A stretch of DNA of 64,000 nt from Cohnella thailandensis (lineage in GTDB: Bacteria; Bacillota; Bacilli; Paenibacillales; Paenibacillaceae), in NCBI RefSeq assembly GCF_014212135.1, contig NZ_JACJVQ010000024.1, forward strand, positions 248,001 to 312,000. The letters are read 5' to 3'. Below are positions 17,472-25,130 of this stretch, piece by piece. The position numbers and the translations under genes were made by a program. The notes under the pieces were generated by a model. That model had not been told where the DNA came from. It was given only the letters and a program-made list of their open reading frames with translations, and did not search any database. Position 1 is the stretch's first letter. The number at the start of each line of letters is the position of its first letter.

Positions 17472-18662
17472 ATGTCCGCAAGTCTGCTGGATACGTGGAT
17501 TGAAGAACTGGAGAAGGAAGAAAGCGAGCTTATCGGTGTGCGCAGGTATCTGCATCAGCACCCCGAGCTGTCATTCGAGGAGCGGAAAACGTCGGCGTTC
17601 ATCGCGGATCGCCTTCGCTCCCTGGAGGGAATCGAAGTGAGGACGAACGTGGGAGGCGGCGGCGTTCTTGGTTTTCTTCGGGGAAGAGCGCCGGGACCGA
17701 CCCTCGCCTTCCGCGCCGACTTCGACGCCCTGCCGATCCAGGACGAGAAGGAGACGCCGTACAAGTCGACGGTGCCGGGCGTCATGCACGCTTGCGGGCA
17801 TGACGGCCATACCTCGACGCTGCTCGGCGTAGCGAAGGTGCTCAGCCGGTTCCGGCAAGAGCTGAACGGGAATATCGTTTTTATTTTCCAGCATGCGGAA
17901 GAGAAGCCCCCCGGAGGGGCTAAATTCATGATCGAGGACGGAGCTCTGGACGGAGTCGACGAGGTGTACGGCATCCACGTTTCGTCCGAGGTTCCTTACG
18001 GCCGGATCGGCCTGAAGGAAGGCTCCGCGATGGCGGCCGTCGACGCGTTCGGGATTACGATCCGCGGCAAAGGCGGGCACGGGGCGCGGCCGCACGATGC
18101 GATCGACTCGATCGTCGTCGGCAGCCAAGTCGTTAGCGGCCTCCAGCAGATCGTCAGCCGCAGGGTCAATCCGCTTCAGCCCGTCGTGATCACCGTGGGC
18201 GTGTTCCAGGCGGGAACGGCGTTTAACGTCATCGCCGATACGGCCAAGCTCGAAGGAACGGTCCGGACCTTCGACAAGCAGGTGAGGAGCCAGGTGGAGA
18301 AGGAGATCCGCCATGCTGTTCAAGGGATTTGCGAATCCGCCCACGCCCGGGCGGAGATCGATTACTTGAACGGCTACCCGCCGCTCGTGAATCCGAAGGA
18401 AGGGGCTGCCCGCGTGCGCGAGACGGTCGGCCGCCTGTTCGGAGCCGAGGCTTTCGTCGAGCTTCCGGCCGTGATGGGCGCGGAGGACTTCGCTTATTAT
18501 TTGGAGCGCAAGCCGGGAGCGTTCATTCACGTCGGAGCCCGCAACGACGAGGAACGGACGCATTACCCTCATCACCACCCCCGGTTCGACTTCGACGAGA
18601 GAGCGCTGCTCGATGCCGGCAAGGTGTTTCTGGCGCTCGCCGCGGAATCGCTGCTGGAGTAG
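17472..18662 (+). CDS. M20-family amidohydrolase / N-acyl-amino-acid deacylase
   Basis: 396 residues of the M20D (hippurate hydrolase, IAA-amino acid hydrolase, YtnL-like) group. Metal and catalytic motifs: MHACGHDGHTSTLLG near residue 105, FQHAEEKPPGGAKFM near 139, GKGGHGARPHDAIDS near 200, PAVMGAEDFAYY near 333 and a late HYPHHHPRFDFDE. It should hydrolyse an N-acyl or amide bond in the cytoplasm using two metal ions. GAAGGAGG precedes the ATG. It is the last gene of the monooxygenase-transporter operon, suggesting deacylation of the imported compound. B. subtilis pairs similar enzymes (YtnJ monooxygenase, YtnL deacylase) for S-modified cysteine salvage. Confidence 0.9.
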   Translation: MSASLLDTWIEELEKEESELIGVRRYLHQHPELSFEERKTSAFIADRLRSLEGIEVRTNVGGGGVLGFLRGRAPGPTLAFRADFDALPIQDEKETPYKSTVPGVMHACGHDGHTSTLLGVAKVLSRFRQELNGNIVFIFQHAEEKPPGGAKFMIEDGALDGVDEVYGIHVSSEVPYGRIGLKEGSAMAAVDAFGITIRGKGGHGARPHDAIDSIVVGSQVVSGLQQIVSRRVNPLQPVVITVGVFQAGTAFNVIADTAKLEGTVRTFDKQVRSQVEKEIRHAVQGICESAHARAEIDYLNGYPPLVNPKEGAARVRETVGRLFGAEAFVELPAVMGAEDFAYYLERKPGAFIHVGARNDEERTHYPHHHPRFDFDERALLDAGKVFLALAAESLLE

Positions 18663-18676
18663 AAAGGAAAGGCGGA

Positions 18677-18727
18677 ATGAGTCTATTTAGGCATCCCCGG
18701 TTATTGGCTGAAGCGATTATTCATTAG
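18677..18727 (+). CDS. Possible 16-residue peptide after the M20 gene
   Basis: AAAGGCGG stands just before ATG 18677, and the frame encodes MSLFRHPRLLAEAIIH before TAG. Only the ribosome binding site supports it; it could equally be chance in the operon's 3' leader. Confidence 0.25.
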   Translation: MSLFRHPRLLAEAIIH

Positions 18728-18778
18728 ACTATCACTGCCGTATAAGGCTTATCGCATTTTCTCATTGCTAGTTTCCTT

Positions 18779-18808
18779 GCTCCGCCAAATAAGAGGCGGG
18801 GCTTTTCT
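18779..18808 (+). terminator. Terminator of the 10.4-18.7 kb operon
   Basis: GCTCCGCC pairs with GGCGGGGC around AAATAAGA, followed by TTTTCTAT. Confidence 0.8.
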
Positions 18809-18846
18809 ATATACACAACAGTTGGAACGCGGCACGTTTCTCAGTG

Positions 18847-19041
18847 TAACGGAACGCAGAGCCCTTATTTCAAGCAAAATGGCGCTTTTACGATTTTAAC
18901 GGAACCTGAAGCCCTTATTCAGGTCAAAACCGTCCAATTCGAGCGATTGCGAAAAAATAACGTCTCGTGGTTCCGTTAGAATTCAAAACGGTTCCATTTC
19001 AGGAAAATAAGGGCTGTGAGTTCCGTTAGCCGCAGCTGTCA
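18847..19041. repeat. 195-bp MITE-like dispersed element, copy B
   Basis: It aligns end to end with 6820-7015: TAACGGAAC-GCAGAGCCCTTAT at the left, an internal TTTTAACGGAACC, ATAACGTCTC and TTCCGTTAGAATTC, then ATAAGGGC and TTCCGTTAGCCGCAG at the right. It lies in the gap between the operon terminator and the SR1P promoter and carries no gene. Confidence 0.85.
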
Positions 19042-19201
19042 TACGGTTGGGACAAGAAGGATGACAACCGTCTACCCAAGGACGAGTCGTGAAGGCAATA
19101 CTTCAGGCTAGGATATCTGCTTCGCTATTGCAAATGTAAGCTGCTTAATATGGTTTGTAAATACATATATGAGTCATAAAAACTTCTTATCAGCCGATAT
19201 A

Positions 19202-19241
19202 TTGCGTTATAAATGAGTAATAATTATAATTATGACATACT
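19202..19241 (+). promoter_or_regulatory. Promoter with CcpN box upstream of the SR1P-like gene
   Basis: TTGCGT (19202-19207) and TATAAT (19225-19230) are separated by 17 bases. TATGACATACT (19231-19241) follows directly and fits the CcpN operator consensus TRTGHYATAYW, as I recall it, at every position. The box would overlap the transcription start, where CcpN represses. Confidence 0.7.
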
Positions 19242-19261
19242 ATTTAAGGAGGAGGCGGATC

Positions 19262-19363
19262 GTGAACGCAGGGATCGGAGGAACCGGAAGAACCGGAAAA
19301 AGCGGAAGAATCCGCGTCGCAAGACCGAATACGCTAACCATGAGGAGGACAAAACATGCTTAA
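19262..19363 (+). CDS. Possible 33-residue leader peptide overlapping the SR1P-like start
   Basis: AAGGAGG lies eight bases before GTG 19262. The frame encodes a basic, glycine-rich peptide (NAGIGGTGRTGKSGRIRVAR...) and stops at 19363, eight bases inside the next gene. The overlap could couple translation of the SR1P-like gene. There is no family evidence, so it may only be a translational leader. Confidence 0.4.
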   Translation: MNAGIGGTGRTGKSGRIRVARPNTLTMRRTKHA

Positions 19364-19535
19364 CTATCACGGCGTGACCGATGCCGCTCCGGCGGCGAAC
19401 GAGCTGGGAGTCGTCATCTGCAAGGTGTGCGGCGAAGTCATGCATACGCTTCCGACGAACGGTTACAAGAAGATTTCGGGGATTTGCGGCAAGCCGGAAT
19501 GCCGGGGGGCAGATCGTGAGGACGAGCGCGAATAG
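19356..19535 (+). CDS. SR1P-like GapA-interacting small peptide
   Basis: A 59-residue protein; ATG 19356 follows TGAGGAGGAC. The core GVVICKVCGEVMHTLPTNGYKKISGICG matches the SR1P family pattern: a short beta strand with CxxC, then a second cysteine pair (GICGKPEC). In B. subtilis, SR1P is the peptide encoded by the dual-function RNA SR1; it binds glyceraldehyde-3-phosphate dehydrogenase GapA, and sr1 is repressed by CcpN. Here the gene sits directly upstream of ccpN behind a promoter bearing a CcpN box, which supports the assignment independently of the short sequence. The N-terminal 16-residue extension is longer than in the B. subtilis peptide. Confidence 0.72.
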   Translation: MLNYHGVTDAAPAANELGVVICKVCGEVMHTLPTNGYKKISGICGKPECRGADREDERE

Positions 19536-19593
19536 AATCGGATAGAATCGGATGACGATCGAATGCGTTCGACTCCCCGGCGGCGAAAGTGGT

Positions 19594-19621
19594 GTGAAAG
19601 CAGGTCCATTTCGGTTACAAT
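19594..19621 (+). promoter_or_regulatory. Candidate separate promoter for ccpN
   Basis: GTGAAA (19594) and TACAAT (19616-19621) are 16 bases apart. If used, transcription would begin after ATG 19620, so that ATG could not be the start codon on this transcript. Confidence 0.35.
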
Positions 19622-20330
19622 GGAGAGAAATGGATGGCCGCAACGGGCGCAACGGGAGGGAACAACGATCGAACTGTCATCCCGTCAATTGGAGATTGTC
19701 GATCTGGTACGGAAGCATGCTCCGATAACGGGGGAGCAGATCGCGGAGCAGCTCGGGGTAACCCGTCCTACGATCCGCTCCGATCTCGGTTTATTGGTCA
19801 TGCTGGGTTATATCGATGCCAAGCCGAAGGTAGGGTATTTTCTAGGAAGCATGGTCAAGAAGGAGCATTCGGAAGCGGATTCGATCGCAGGGATCAAGGT
19901 TCGCGAGGTCATGGGAATTCCGGTCGTCCTGCGCGAAACGGCCACCGTCAGCGATGCGGTCGTCGCCATGTTCCTGGAGAACGTCGGCAGTCTCTTCGTC
20001 GTCGATTCCGCCAAAGCCCTGGTCGGGGTCGTTTCCCGCAAGGATCTGCTTAAGGTGACCTTGGGGAACGCGCAGGCGGGGAACGTGCTGCTCGGCATGG
20101 TCATGACCCGGTACCCGAACGTGGTGACGGCGTTTCCAGAGGATACGATTCGCGAGGCCTTGAGGAAGATGATCGCGCACGAAGTGGACAGCTTGCCGGT
20201 CGTTCAACCGATGAGCGCGGAGGAGGCGGCAGCCGGCGCGGAAGCCGGAGCGTCCAAGCTGGAGGTCGTCGGGAGAATGACGAAGACGACCCTGGCCAAG
20301 CTGTTATTCGACAGAATGGAGCAGCCGTAG
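19620..20330 (+). CDS. ccpN: CcpN-like repressor (HTH plus two CBS domains)
   Basis: The protein has an N-terminal HTH (SSRQLEIVDLVRKHAPITGEQIAEQLGVTRPTIRSDLGLLVMLGYID) followed by two CBS domains (KVREVMGIPVVLRETATVSDAV; VMTRYPNVVTAFPEDTIREAL) and a C-terminal VVGRMTKTTLAKLL, colinear with B. subtilis CcpN. CcpN represses the gluconeogenic genes gapB and pckA and the small RNA sr1 on glycolytic carbon, with ATP/ADP sensed by the CBS pair. ATG 19620 is the nearest in-frame standard start but lacks a good ribosome binding site. The strong GGGAGGG at 19654-19660 instead precedes an ATC at 19668, where homology begins (TTIELSS versus MSTIEL). The true start is therefore uncertain by 16 codons. 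Confidence 0.88.
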   Translation: MERNGWPQRAQREGTTIELSSRQLEIVDLVRKHAPITGEQIAEQLGVTRPTIRSDLGLLVMLGYIDAKPKVGYFLGSMVKKEHSEADSIAGIKVREVMGIPVVLRETATVSDAVVAMFLENVGSLFVVDSAKALVGVVSRKDLLKVTLGNAQAGNVLLGMVMTRYPNVVTAFPEDTIREALRKMIAHEVDSLPVVQPMSAEEAAAGAEAGASKLEVVGRMTKTTLAKLLFDRMEQP

Positions 20331-20346
20331 CGATAAGGGTTAACCA

Positions 20347-20391
20347 AGACAGACGAGATTCGGTCCGCCGATCTCGATCTGTCTTTTTTAA
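20347..20391 (+). terminator. Terminator of ccpN
   Basis: AGACAGACGAGAT-TCGG pairs with CCG-ATCTCGATCTGTCT, followed by a run of T. Confidence 0.88.
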
Positions 20392-20424
20392 TTCATATTC
20401 AGTTAATAATCGAACGATAGGATT

Positions 20425-20460
20425 CCTCCATAACCGGTTAACGAATAGAGAGTGTGGAGG
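20425..20460 (+). promoter_or_regulatory. Possible Shine-Dalgarno-sequestering hairpin and palindrome
   Basis: CCTCCA (20425-20430) can pair with TGGAGG (20455-20460), the ribosome binding site of the next gene. The loop contains the perfect palindrome TAACCGGTTA. Either could regulate the exporter genes. Confidence 0.35.
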
Positions 20461-20467
20461 GAACGGA

Positions 20468-21469
20468 ATGACAAATGGCGAATGGGCCGTGGAGGCCAAC
20501 GGGCTAGTCAAGCTGTTCGGGGAAAACCGGGCCGTGGACGGAGTGGACCTGAAGGTTCGGGCGGGAACGATTTACGGAGTGCTGGGGCCGAACGGAGCGG
20601 GCAAAACGACGACGATCCGAATGCTCGCCACCTTGCTGAGACCGGACGGAGGCTCGGCCCGGATTTTCGGCCATGACGTGATGAAGGAATCGCAGATCGT
20701 CCGGCAGCTGATCGGCGTGACGGGGCAATACGCTTCGGTCGACGAGTCGCTGAGCGCGACGGAGAACCTGATTATCTTCTCCCGGCTGCTCGGCTTGGGG
20801 CGAGCCGAATCGAAGCGGAAGGCGGCGGAGCTGCTGGAGGAATTCGGCCTAACCGAAGCGGCGAAGCGGCCGCTGAAGAACTTCTCCGGCGGGATGCGCC
20901 GCCGGCTCGACCTGGCGGCCAGCCTGATCGCGCAGCCGCCGCTGATCTTCCTCGACGAACCGACGACCGGACTCGATCCGCGCACGCGGAACCAGATGTG
21001 GGACACGATTCGCCGTCTGGTGAAGACCGGCTCGACCGTGCTGTTGACGACGCAATATCTCGACGAAGCCGACCAATTGGCCGACCGGATCGCGGTCATC
21101 GACCGCGGGCGCGTCGTCGCCGAAGGGACCGCGGACGAACTGAAGGCTTCCGTCGGCACCTCGTCGCTGCACTTGCGGCCTCAGAAGCCGCTCGACATCG
21201 AGCGCGCGCGCCAAATCGTCGAGAGAGTGCTGCAGGTTCCGTCCAGCGTCTCCCCGGAAGCGAGCAAAATCACCGCGCCGATGGACGACGCCGACCGCGT
21301 GACCGATCTGCTGATCGCCCTGCGCGAATCGGGCATCCGCCTGGCCGAGATGAGCGTTCAGAAGCCGACCTTGGACGAAGTGTTCCTCACGATCACGGGG
21401 CACGGAGTGCCGGAGGAAGAAGAACCGGAAGCAGGCGGCTTGGCTAAGAAGAAGGAGGCGGCAGGATGA
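20468..21469 (+). CDS. ABC exporter ATPase, DrrA (daunorubicin resistance) type
   Basis: 333 residues. Walker A GPNGAGKTTTIRM near residue 41; Q-loop VTGQYASVDESLSATENL; signature FSGGMRRRLDLAASL near 139; Walker B PLIFLDEPTTGLDPRTRNQMW near 158. The C-terminal extension (VLQVPSSVSPEASKITAPMDDADRVTDLL ... PTLDEVFLTITGH) is typical of the DrrA/NodI group that exports drugs, lipids or glycans. The ATG follows GTGGAGGGAACGG. It overlaps its permease gene by four bases (ATGA). The substrate is unknown; the arrangement next to ccpN does not suggest a shared function, since a terminator separates them. Confidence 0.9.
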   Translation: MTNGEWAVEANGLVKLFGENRAVDGVDLKVRAGTIYGVLGPNGAGKTTTIRMLATLLRPDGGSARIFGHDVMKESQIVRQLIGVTGQYASVDESLSATENLIIFSRLLGLGRAESKRKAAELLEEFGLTEAAKRPLKNFSGGMRRRLDLAASLIAQPPLIFLDEPTTGLDPRTRNQMWDTIRRLVKTGSTVLLTTQYLDEADQLADRIAVIDRGRVVAEGTADELKASVGTSSLHLRPQKPLDIERARQIVERVLQVPSSVSPEASKITAPMDDADRVTDLLIALRESGIRLAEMSVQKPTLDEVFLTITGHGVPEEEEPEAGGLAKKKEAAG

Positions 21470-22278
21470 GCGCGGGAACCACTTATCAAACGGGGCGGAA
21501 GCTGAGAAACCGCACGAGTCTCATGCAATCGATCCGCAACTCGCTGACGATGGCCTATCGAGGATTGTTGAAAATCCGGCGCACCCCGGAGCAGCTGTTC
21601 GACGTTACGCTTCAACCGATCATTTTCACCTTGATGTTCACTTATATTTTCGGCGGGGCGATCTCGGGAGACGTGGCTTCGTACCTGCCGGTCATCATTC
21701 CGGGCATTCTGGTCCAGACGGTCATCACGACTTCCATCGTCACGGGAGTCCAACTGAGAGAGGACATGGACAAAGGCGTCTTCGACCGCTTCAAGTCGTT
21801 GCCGATCGCCCGGATCGCGCCGCTCGCGGGAGCGCTGCTGGCGGATACGATCCGCTATACGATCGCGACGGTGCTGACGTTCTCGATGGGGTATATCATG
21901 GGCTATCGTCCGGACGGCGGTTTAGGCAACGTGGTTCTGGCCGCGCTTCTCGTCATCGGCTGCTCCTGGGCGATAAGCTGGATTTTCGCTTTCTTCGGGG
22001 TCATTGCCCGGACCGCTTCCAGCGTGCAGGGCATCTCGATGCTCGTGCTGTTCCCGCTCACCTTCCTATCCAATGCCTTCGTTCCGGTCGACACGCTGCC
22101 GAATTGGCTGCAGTGGTTCGCCAAGATCAATCCGATCTCGCATCTGATTACGGCCGTCCGCGATCTGACGAATTCGGGCACGGCGGGCAGCGATCTCGTC
22201 ATCTCGCTTATCGGGGCGGCGGTTATCGTGCTCGTCTTCGCTCCGCTGACGGTTAAAGCGTACATGCGCCGGACTTAA
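21466..22278 (+). CDS. ABC-2 type exporter permease, DrrB type
   Basis: 270 residues. N-terminal SLTMAYRGLLKIRRTPEQLFDVTLQPIIFTLMFTYIFGGAI, then several membrane segments and the family motif FPLTFLSNAFVPVDTLPNWLQWFAKINPISHLITAVRDL. It forms the channel for the DrrA-like ATPase, with which it is translationally coupled. Its TAA stop shares bases with the stop of the convergent ATPase gene on the other strand (TTAA, 22275-22278), so there is no intergenic space between the two units. Confidence 0.9.
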   Translation: MSAGTTYQTGRKLRNRTSLMQSIRNSLTMAYRGLLKIRRTPEQLFDVTLQPIIFTLMFTYIFGGAISGDVASYLPVIIPGILVQTVITTSIVTGVQLREDMDKGVFDRFKSLPIARIAPLAGALLADTIRYTIATVLTFSMGYIMGYRPDGGLGNVVLAALLVIGCSWAISWIFAFFGVIARTASSVQGISMLVLFPLTFLSNAFVPVDTLPNWLQWFAKINPISHLITAVRDLTNSGTAGSDLVISLIGAAVIVLVFAPLTVKAYMRRT

Positions 22279-22991
22279 GTCGGCCAAGACATGCGGATCT
22301 TGGGACGGGAATGGCGAACCTCGGCCATGAGCTCCGCCAGGCTCCGGCCGCGCTCCCGGATCTCGTCCATGTAGACGTCCGCTCCAACGAGGCCTTTGTC
22401 CAGAATGACCGCCCGGTCGATGACGTTCTCGATCTCGTCGATCAGGTGGGTGGACAGAAGCACGGTCTCGCCGCCGTTCAGGCTGGAGATCAGCCGCTTG
22501 ATCGACTCCTGCCGGATGAAAATATCCTTGCCGACGAAGGGTTCGTCGAGAATCAGGTAATCGGCTCTCTTGGCCAGGCCGGCGCAGATCTCGAGCTGCA
22601 GCTTCTGGCCCTTGGAGAAAGTCCGCATCTTCCGGCTGACCGGGAGCTCGTAGTCATAGAGAAGTTCCGCGTAATAAGCAGGATCGAACCGAGGGAAGAA
22701 TTCCCCGAGCCAGCGTCCGTACTGCACCGGATTCAGGTTCGGCAGGAAGCTTCCCTCTTCCGTTATGAACGCGATCCGATCGAACTGCTCCGTCACGGGC
22801 CTCCCGTCGATTCTAACCTCGCCGCCTTGAATCTCTCCCAGCCCCATGATCGTCTTGAGCAGGGTCGTTTTGCCGCTGCCGTTCTCCCCGAGGATGCCGA
22901 CGATTTCCCCGGCAGGAATCGCGAGCTCGTTGACGTACAGCTTGGACGGGCTAGCGGGGTAGCGTTTATCGACATATTTGAGTTCGAGCAT
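22275..22991 (-). CDS. ABC transporter ATPase of a YtrA-regulated operon
   Basis: 238 residues. Walker A GILGENGSGKTTLLKT near residue 33; a signature replaced by FSKGQKLQLEICAGLAKRADYLILDEPFVGKD near 126. The LSGGQ motif is therefore the divergent FSKGQ found in the YtrB/EcsA-like group. The C-terminus has STHLIDEIENVIDRAVILDKG. It is the last gene of a minus-strand operon beginning with a GntR regulator, and the domain-only length fits a two-subunit ABC-2 transporter with the membrane protein encoded upstream. The ATG at 22991 is 24 bases after the previous gene. Confidence 0.88.
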   Translation of the reverse strand: MLELKYVDKRYPASPSKLYVNELAIPAGEIVGILGENGSGKTTLLKTIMGLGEIQGGEVRIDGRPVTEQFDRIAFITEEGSFLPNLNPVQYGRWLGEFFPRFDPAYYAELLYDYELPVSRKMRTFSKGQKLQLEICAGLAKRADYLILDEPFVGKDIFIRQESIKRLISSLNGGETVLLSTHLIDEIENVIDRAVILDKGLVGADVYMDEIRERGRSLAELMAEVRHSRPKIRMSWPT

Positions 22992-23015
22992 GCGGGTTTC
23001 TCCCTTCTTGCGCCA

Positions 23016-24278
23016 TTAATCAATTGCGAGGTTGCGGAAGGCCCGGTATCTCATCGGATCCTCCGAGATCCCGCGCGACGGATCGGGCCGGGTCGCAAGC
23101 TCGATGGAATCGTCGTTCAGATCGGTGACGAATTCGCCTTGGTAAATCAACCTCGAGTCTTCATAAACGTAGATGTAGGCGTGCAGAGGAAGCATTAAGC
23201 GGTAGAAACCGGGGAGATCCTCGTTGATCTCCCGCACCGTTTTCACGACATACAGCTTTCCGTTTCGTTCTCTCGCATAGGTAAAACCTTGGAAGGAGTC
23301 CTCTTCCTGTTCGTCTCCTAGCTCCATCCGAACAGCGGTCTCCACTTCCGCGCCGTCGGTTAGGTTCACGCTAAGCAGCAGAGGGCGAGTCAAGGAGAGA
23401 TTCTGAAAGTGAAGGAGCAACCGATTCGATTGTTCTTCCGCATCCGATAGGTAACTCGCCCTATAGAAGCTTTTGTTGGTGGGAAGGATATCCGCGCGGA
23501 AGTCCGGCAGCCGGGCGTCTCCAAGCAGGCTCCCGCTTGCGCTGTCATAGCTTCGGATGCGCAATGTCTCGTCTTCTTCGGTCAGAAGGACAAGCTTGTC
23601 GCCCACGGCCTCGAGGCCGAGCACGCTGATGCCGCGATCGGAATCTTTCTCAGAGATCAGGCTATACTCGACGACGGCGCGGGACGCGAATTCACCGGAC
23701 TGCATCCCGTTCGAACCGAACCAGTCGTAGAAGTTCACCTCGTAAATGATGCCTTTCCCTTTAACTCCGGCGGCTGCGGGCACCGTGTAGAAGACCCGCT
23801 CTCCTATAACGGCAACTCCGTAATTAAGCGGATTGGAATAAAGGACTCCTTCAGGAAAAGAGAGGGGGGGACTCACGCGAGCCACTTTGAAAAATCCGAT
23901 GCTCGAGCCGCTCTCATCCGAATCATGGGACGATAGGCTGAAGGCTCCTCCCTCGTTCTGAACATTATAGAAGCGTCCAGGGATCGTCTTGCTTCCGGTT
24001 CTCATCGTCCATGAAGTCCCTAGCCACTCCGGCTGCCCGTTCCAGCTCGCGTGCGTATCCAATCGGCCATCCGTAAGCTTAAACTCCGTCCGCTGATAAC
24101 CGTCGCTCAGTTCCCCTCTGATGGTCACGCCGTCCAGAGCTTTGCGGCTGCCGGAGATATCCTTCAAGGAGAAGATTCCGCCGTTCTTGCTCGCGTCGAC
24201 GTCGATGGCAGCGCCCAGCACGAGAATGACCGCGACGGCGAGCGCGAGCAGGGCGGCGTGTTTTTTGACGAAAGGCAT
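23016..24278 (-). CDS. Membrane-anchored protein of unknown function in YtrA-type operon
   Basis: 420 residues. One N-terminal hydrophobic anchor (HAALLALAVAVILVLGAAI) follows a basic start, and the rest is predicted extracellular and beta-rich. It carries recurring short propeller-like segments (GLEAVGDKLVLLTEEDETLRIRSYDSASGSLLGDARLPD; RNGKLYVVKTVREI). I do not recognise a named family. Its place between the permease and the ATPase of an ABC-2 operon suggests an accessory extracytoplasmic subunit, as YtrC/YtrD-like genes are in the B. subtilis ytr operon, but sequence evidence for that equivalence is lacking. The ATG at 24278 has GAGAGGAGGAACG upstream. Confidence 0.75.
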   Translation of the reverse strand: MPFVKKHAALLALAVAVILVLGAAIDVDASKNGGIFSLKDISGSRKALDGVTIRGELSDGYQRTEFKLTDGRLDTHASWNGQPEWLGTSWTMRTGSKTIPGRFYNVQNEGGAFSLSSHDSDESGSSIGFFKVARVSPPLSFPEGVLYSNPLNYGVAVIGERVFYTVPAAAGVKGKGIIYEVNFYDWFGSNGMQSGEFASRAVVEYSLISEKDSDRGISVLGLEAVGDKLVLLTEEDETLRIRSYDSASGSLLGDARLPDFRADILPTNKSFYRASYLSDAEEQSNRLLLHFQNLSLTRPLLLSVNLTDGAEVETAVRMELGDEQEEDSFQGFTYARERNGKLYVVKTVREINEDLPGFYRLMLPLHAYIYVYEDSRLIYQGEFVTDLNDDSIELATRPDPSRGISEDPMRYRAFRNLAID

Positions 24279-24293
24279 GGTCGTTCCTCCTCT

Positions 24294-25103
24294 CTAAGCG
24301 ATAGCTCCGCGGCGAATGATCCGGCTGCCGTGAACGATAAAGAAAACGGCGAACGCCAGCAGCAGCAGGCTGCTCGGGTACAAGCCGGTCGGATTCAAGG
24401 CATGCGAGGCTTCGTTCATCCGGTAGAGGAGCACGCGAACGACGAGGTACGCCGAGATTCCGACGGGGACAAACCCATAGAATTTACGGCTGCGCTCGCA
24501 TAGCGCTCCGTAATAAAGCCCCGTGGAGATGACCATGAACAGGCATAGAGACGAAAGAAGCCGGCTAAAGCCCAAGGGAAGCAGGATGCGGCAGAATTCC
24601 GAACGAACGTGAGCGAGATAAAAGCCGTTGTTCATGAGGAAGTTAATGTCCTCGGAAGTTAGACCGCTGTTCAACAGCCGGATTCCGCTTAATCGACCGG
24701 CCATTATCGAATAGCCTAACCGATAGACGAGGAATTGCTCGCCGATAAGAAGAAGCAAGCTGATGGCGAAAACGGCCAACTTGCTCCAGTAGAGAGAAAG
24801 CCGTCCGACGGGAAGCGTAAGATACGTATAAATGCTTTTGCTGCCCCAATAGCGAGCATAGATCGTTACCAGAAAGTACAGGCAGAGCAAAACGAACGCG
24901 ATCAGAAAAACGAGCTCGCTGCCCGAAGCGGCATATAAGTCTTCGTAACGCTGAAGGTAGGAGCTGCGGAATTCGTCCGTTATAGCTGAATTTATGAGCA
25001 TGATCGGCAAAATAAGCGAACCTGCCAGCAGGCAAGCCAAGAATGGGGTCCAAGAGACGAACTCCCTATTGAGAAGACGATAGAAGCCCTTCAGAATGTC
25101 CAC
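24294..25103 (-). CDS. ABC-2-type permease-like membrane protein
   Basis: 269 residues with about six hydrophobic segments (FLACLLAGSLILPIMLI; LVFLIAFVLLCLYFLVTIYARYWGSKSIYTYLTLPVGRLSLYWSKLAVFAISLLLLI). The phrase YTYLTLPVGRLSLYWSKL is typical of bacitracin-resistance or YtrC-like ABC-2 permeases. It should form the channel for the ATPase at 22275-22991. The start is GTG 25103; GCGAGG overlaps it rather than preceding it at normal distance, so the exact start is uncertain. It lies 27 bases after the GntR gene and 15 bases before the next gene. Confidence 0.78.
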   Translation of the reverse strand: MDILKGFYRLLNREFVSWTPFLACLLAGSLILPIMLINSAITDEFRSSYLQRYEDLYAASGSELVFLIAFVLLCLYFLVTIYARYWGSKSIYTYLTLPVGRLSLYWSKLAVFAISLLLLIGEQFLVYRLGYSIMAGRLSGIRLLNSGLTSEDINFLMNNGFYLAHVRSEFCRILLPLGFSRLLSSLCLFMVISTGLYYGALCERSRKFYGFVPVGISAYLVVRVLLYRMNEASHALNPTGLYPSSLLLLAFAVFFIVHGSRIIRRGAIA

Positions 25104-25130
25104 CTCGCTCGCAAAATAATGATGTCCCCG

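Noticed and set aside
14953..17481. 842-codon minus-strand frame opposite the fused ATPase
   Set aside because: Arg-rich complement of a gene with intact ABC motifs.
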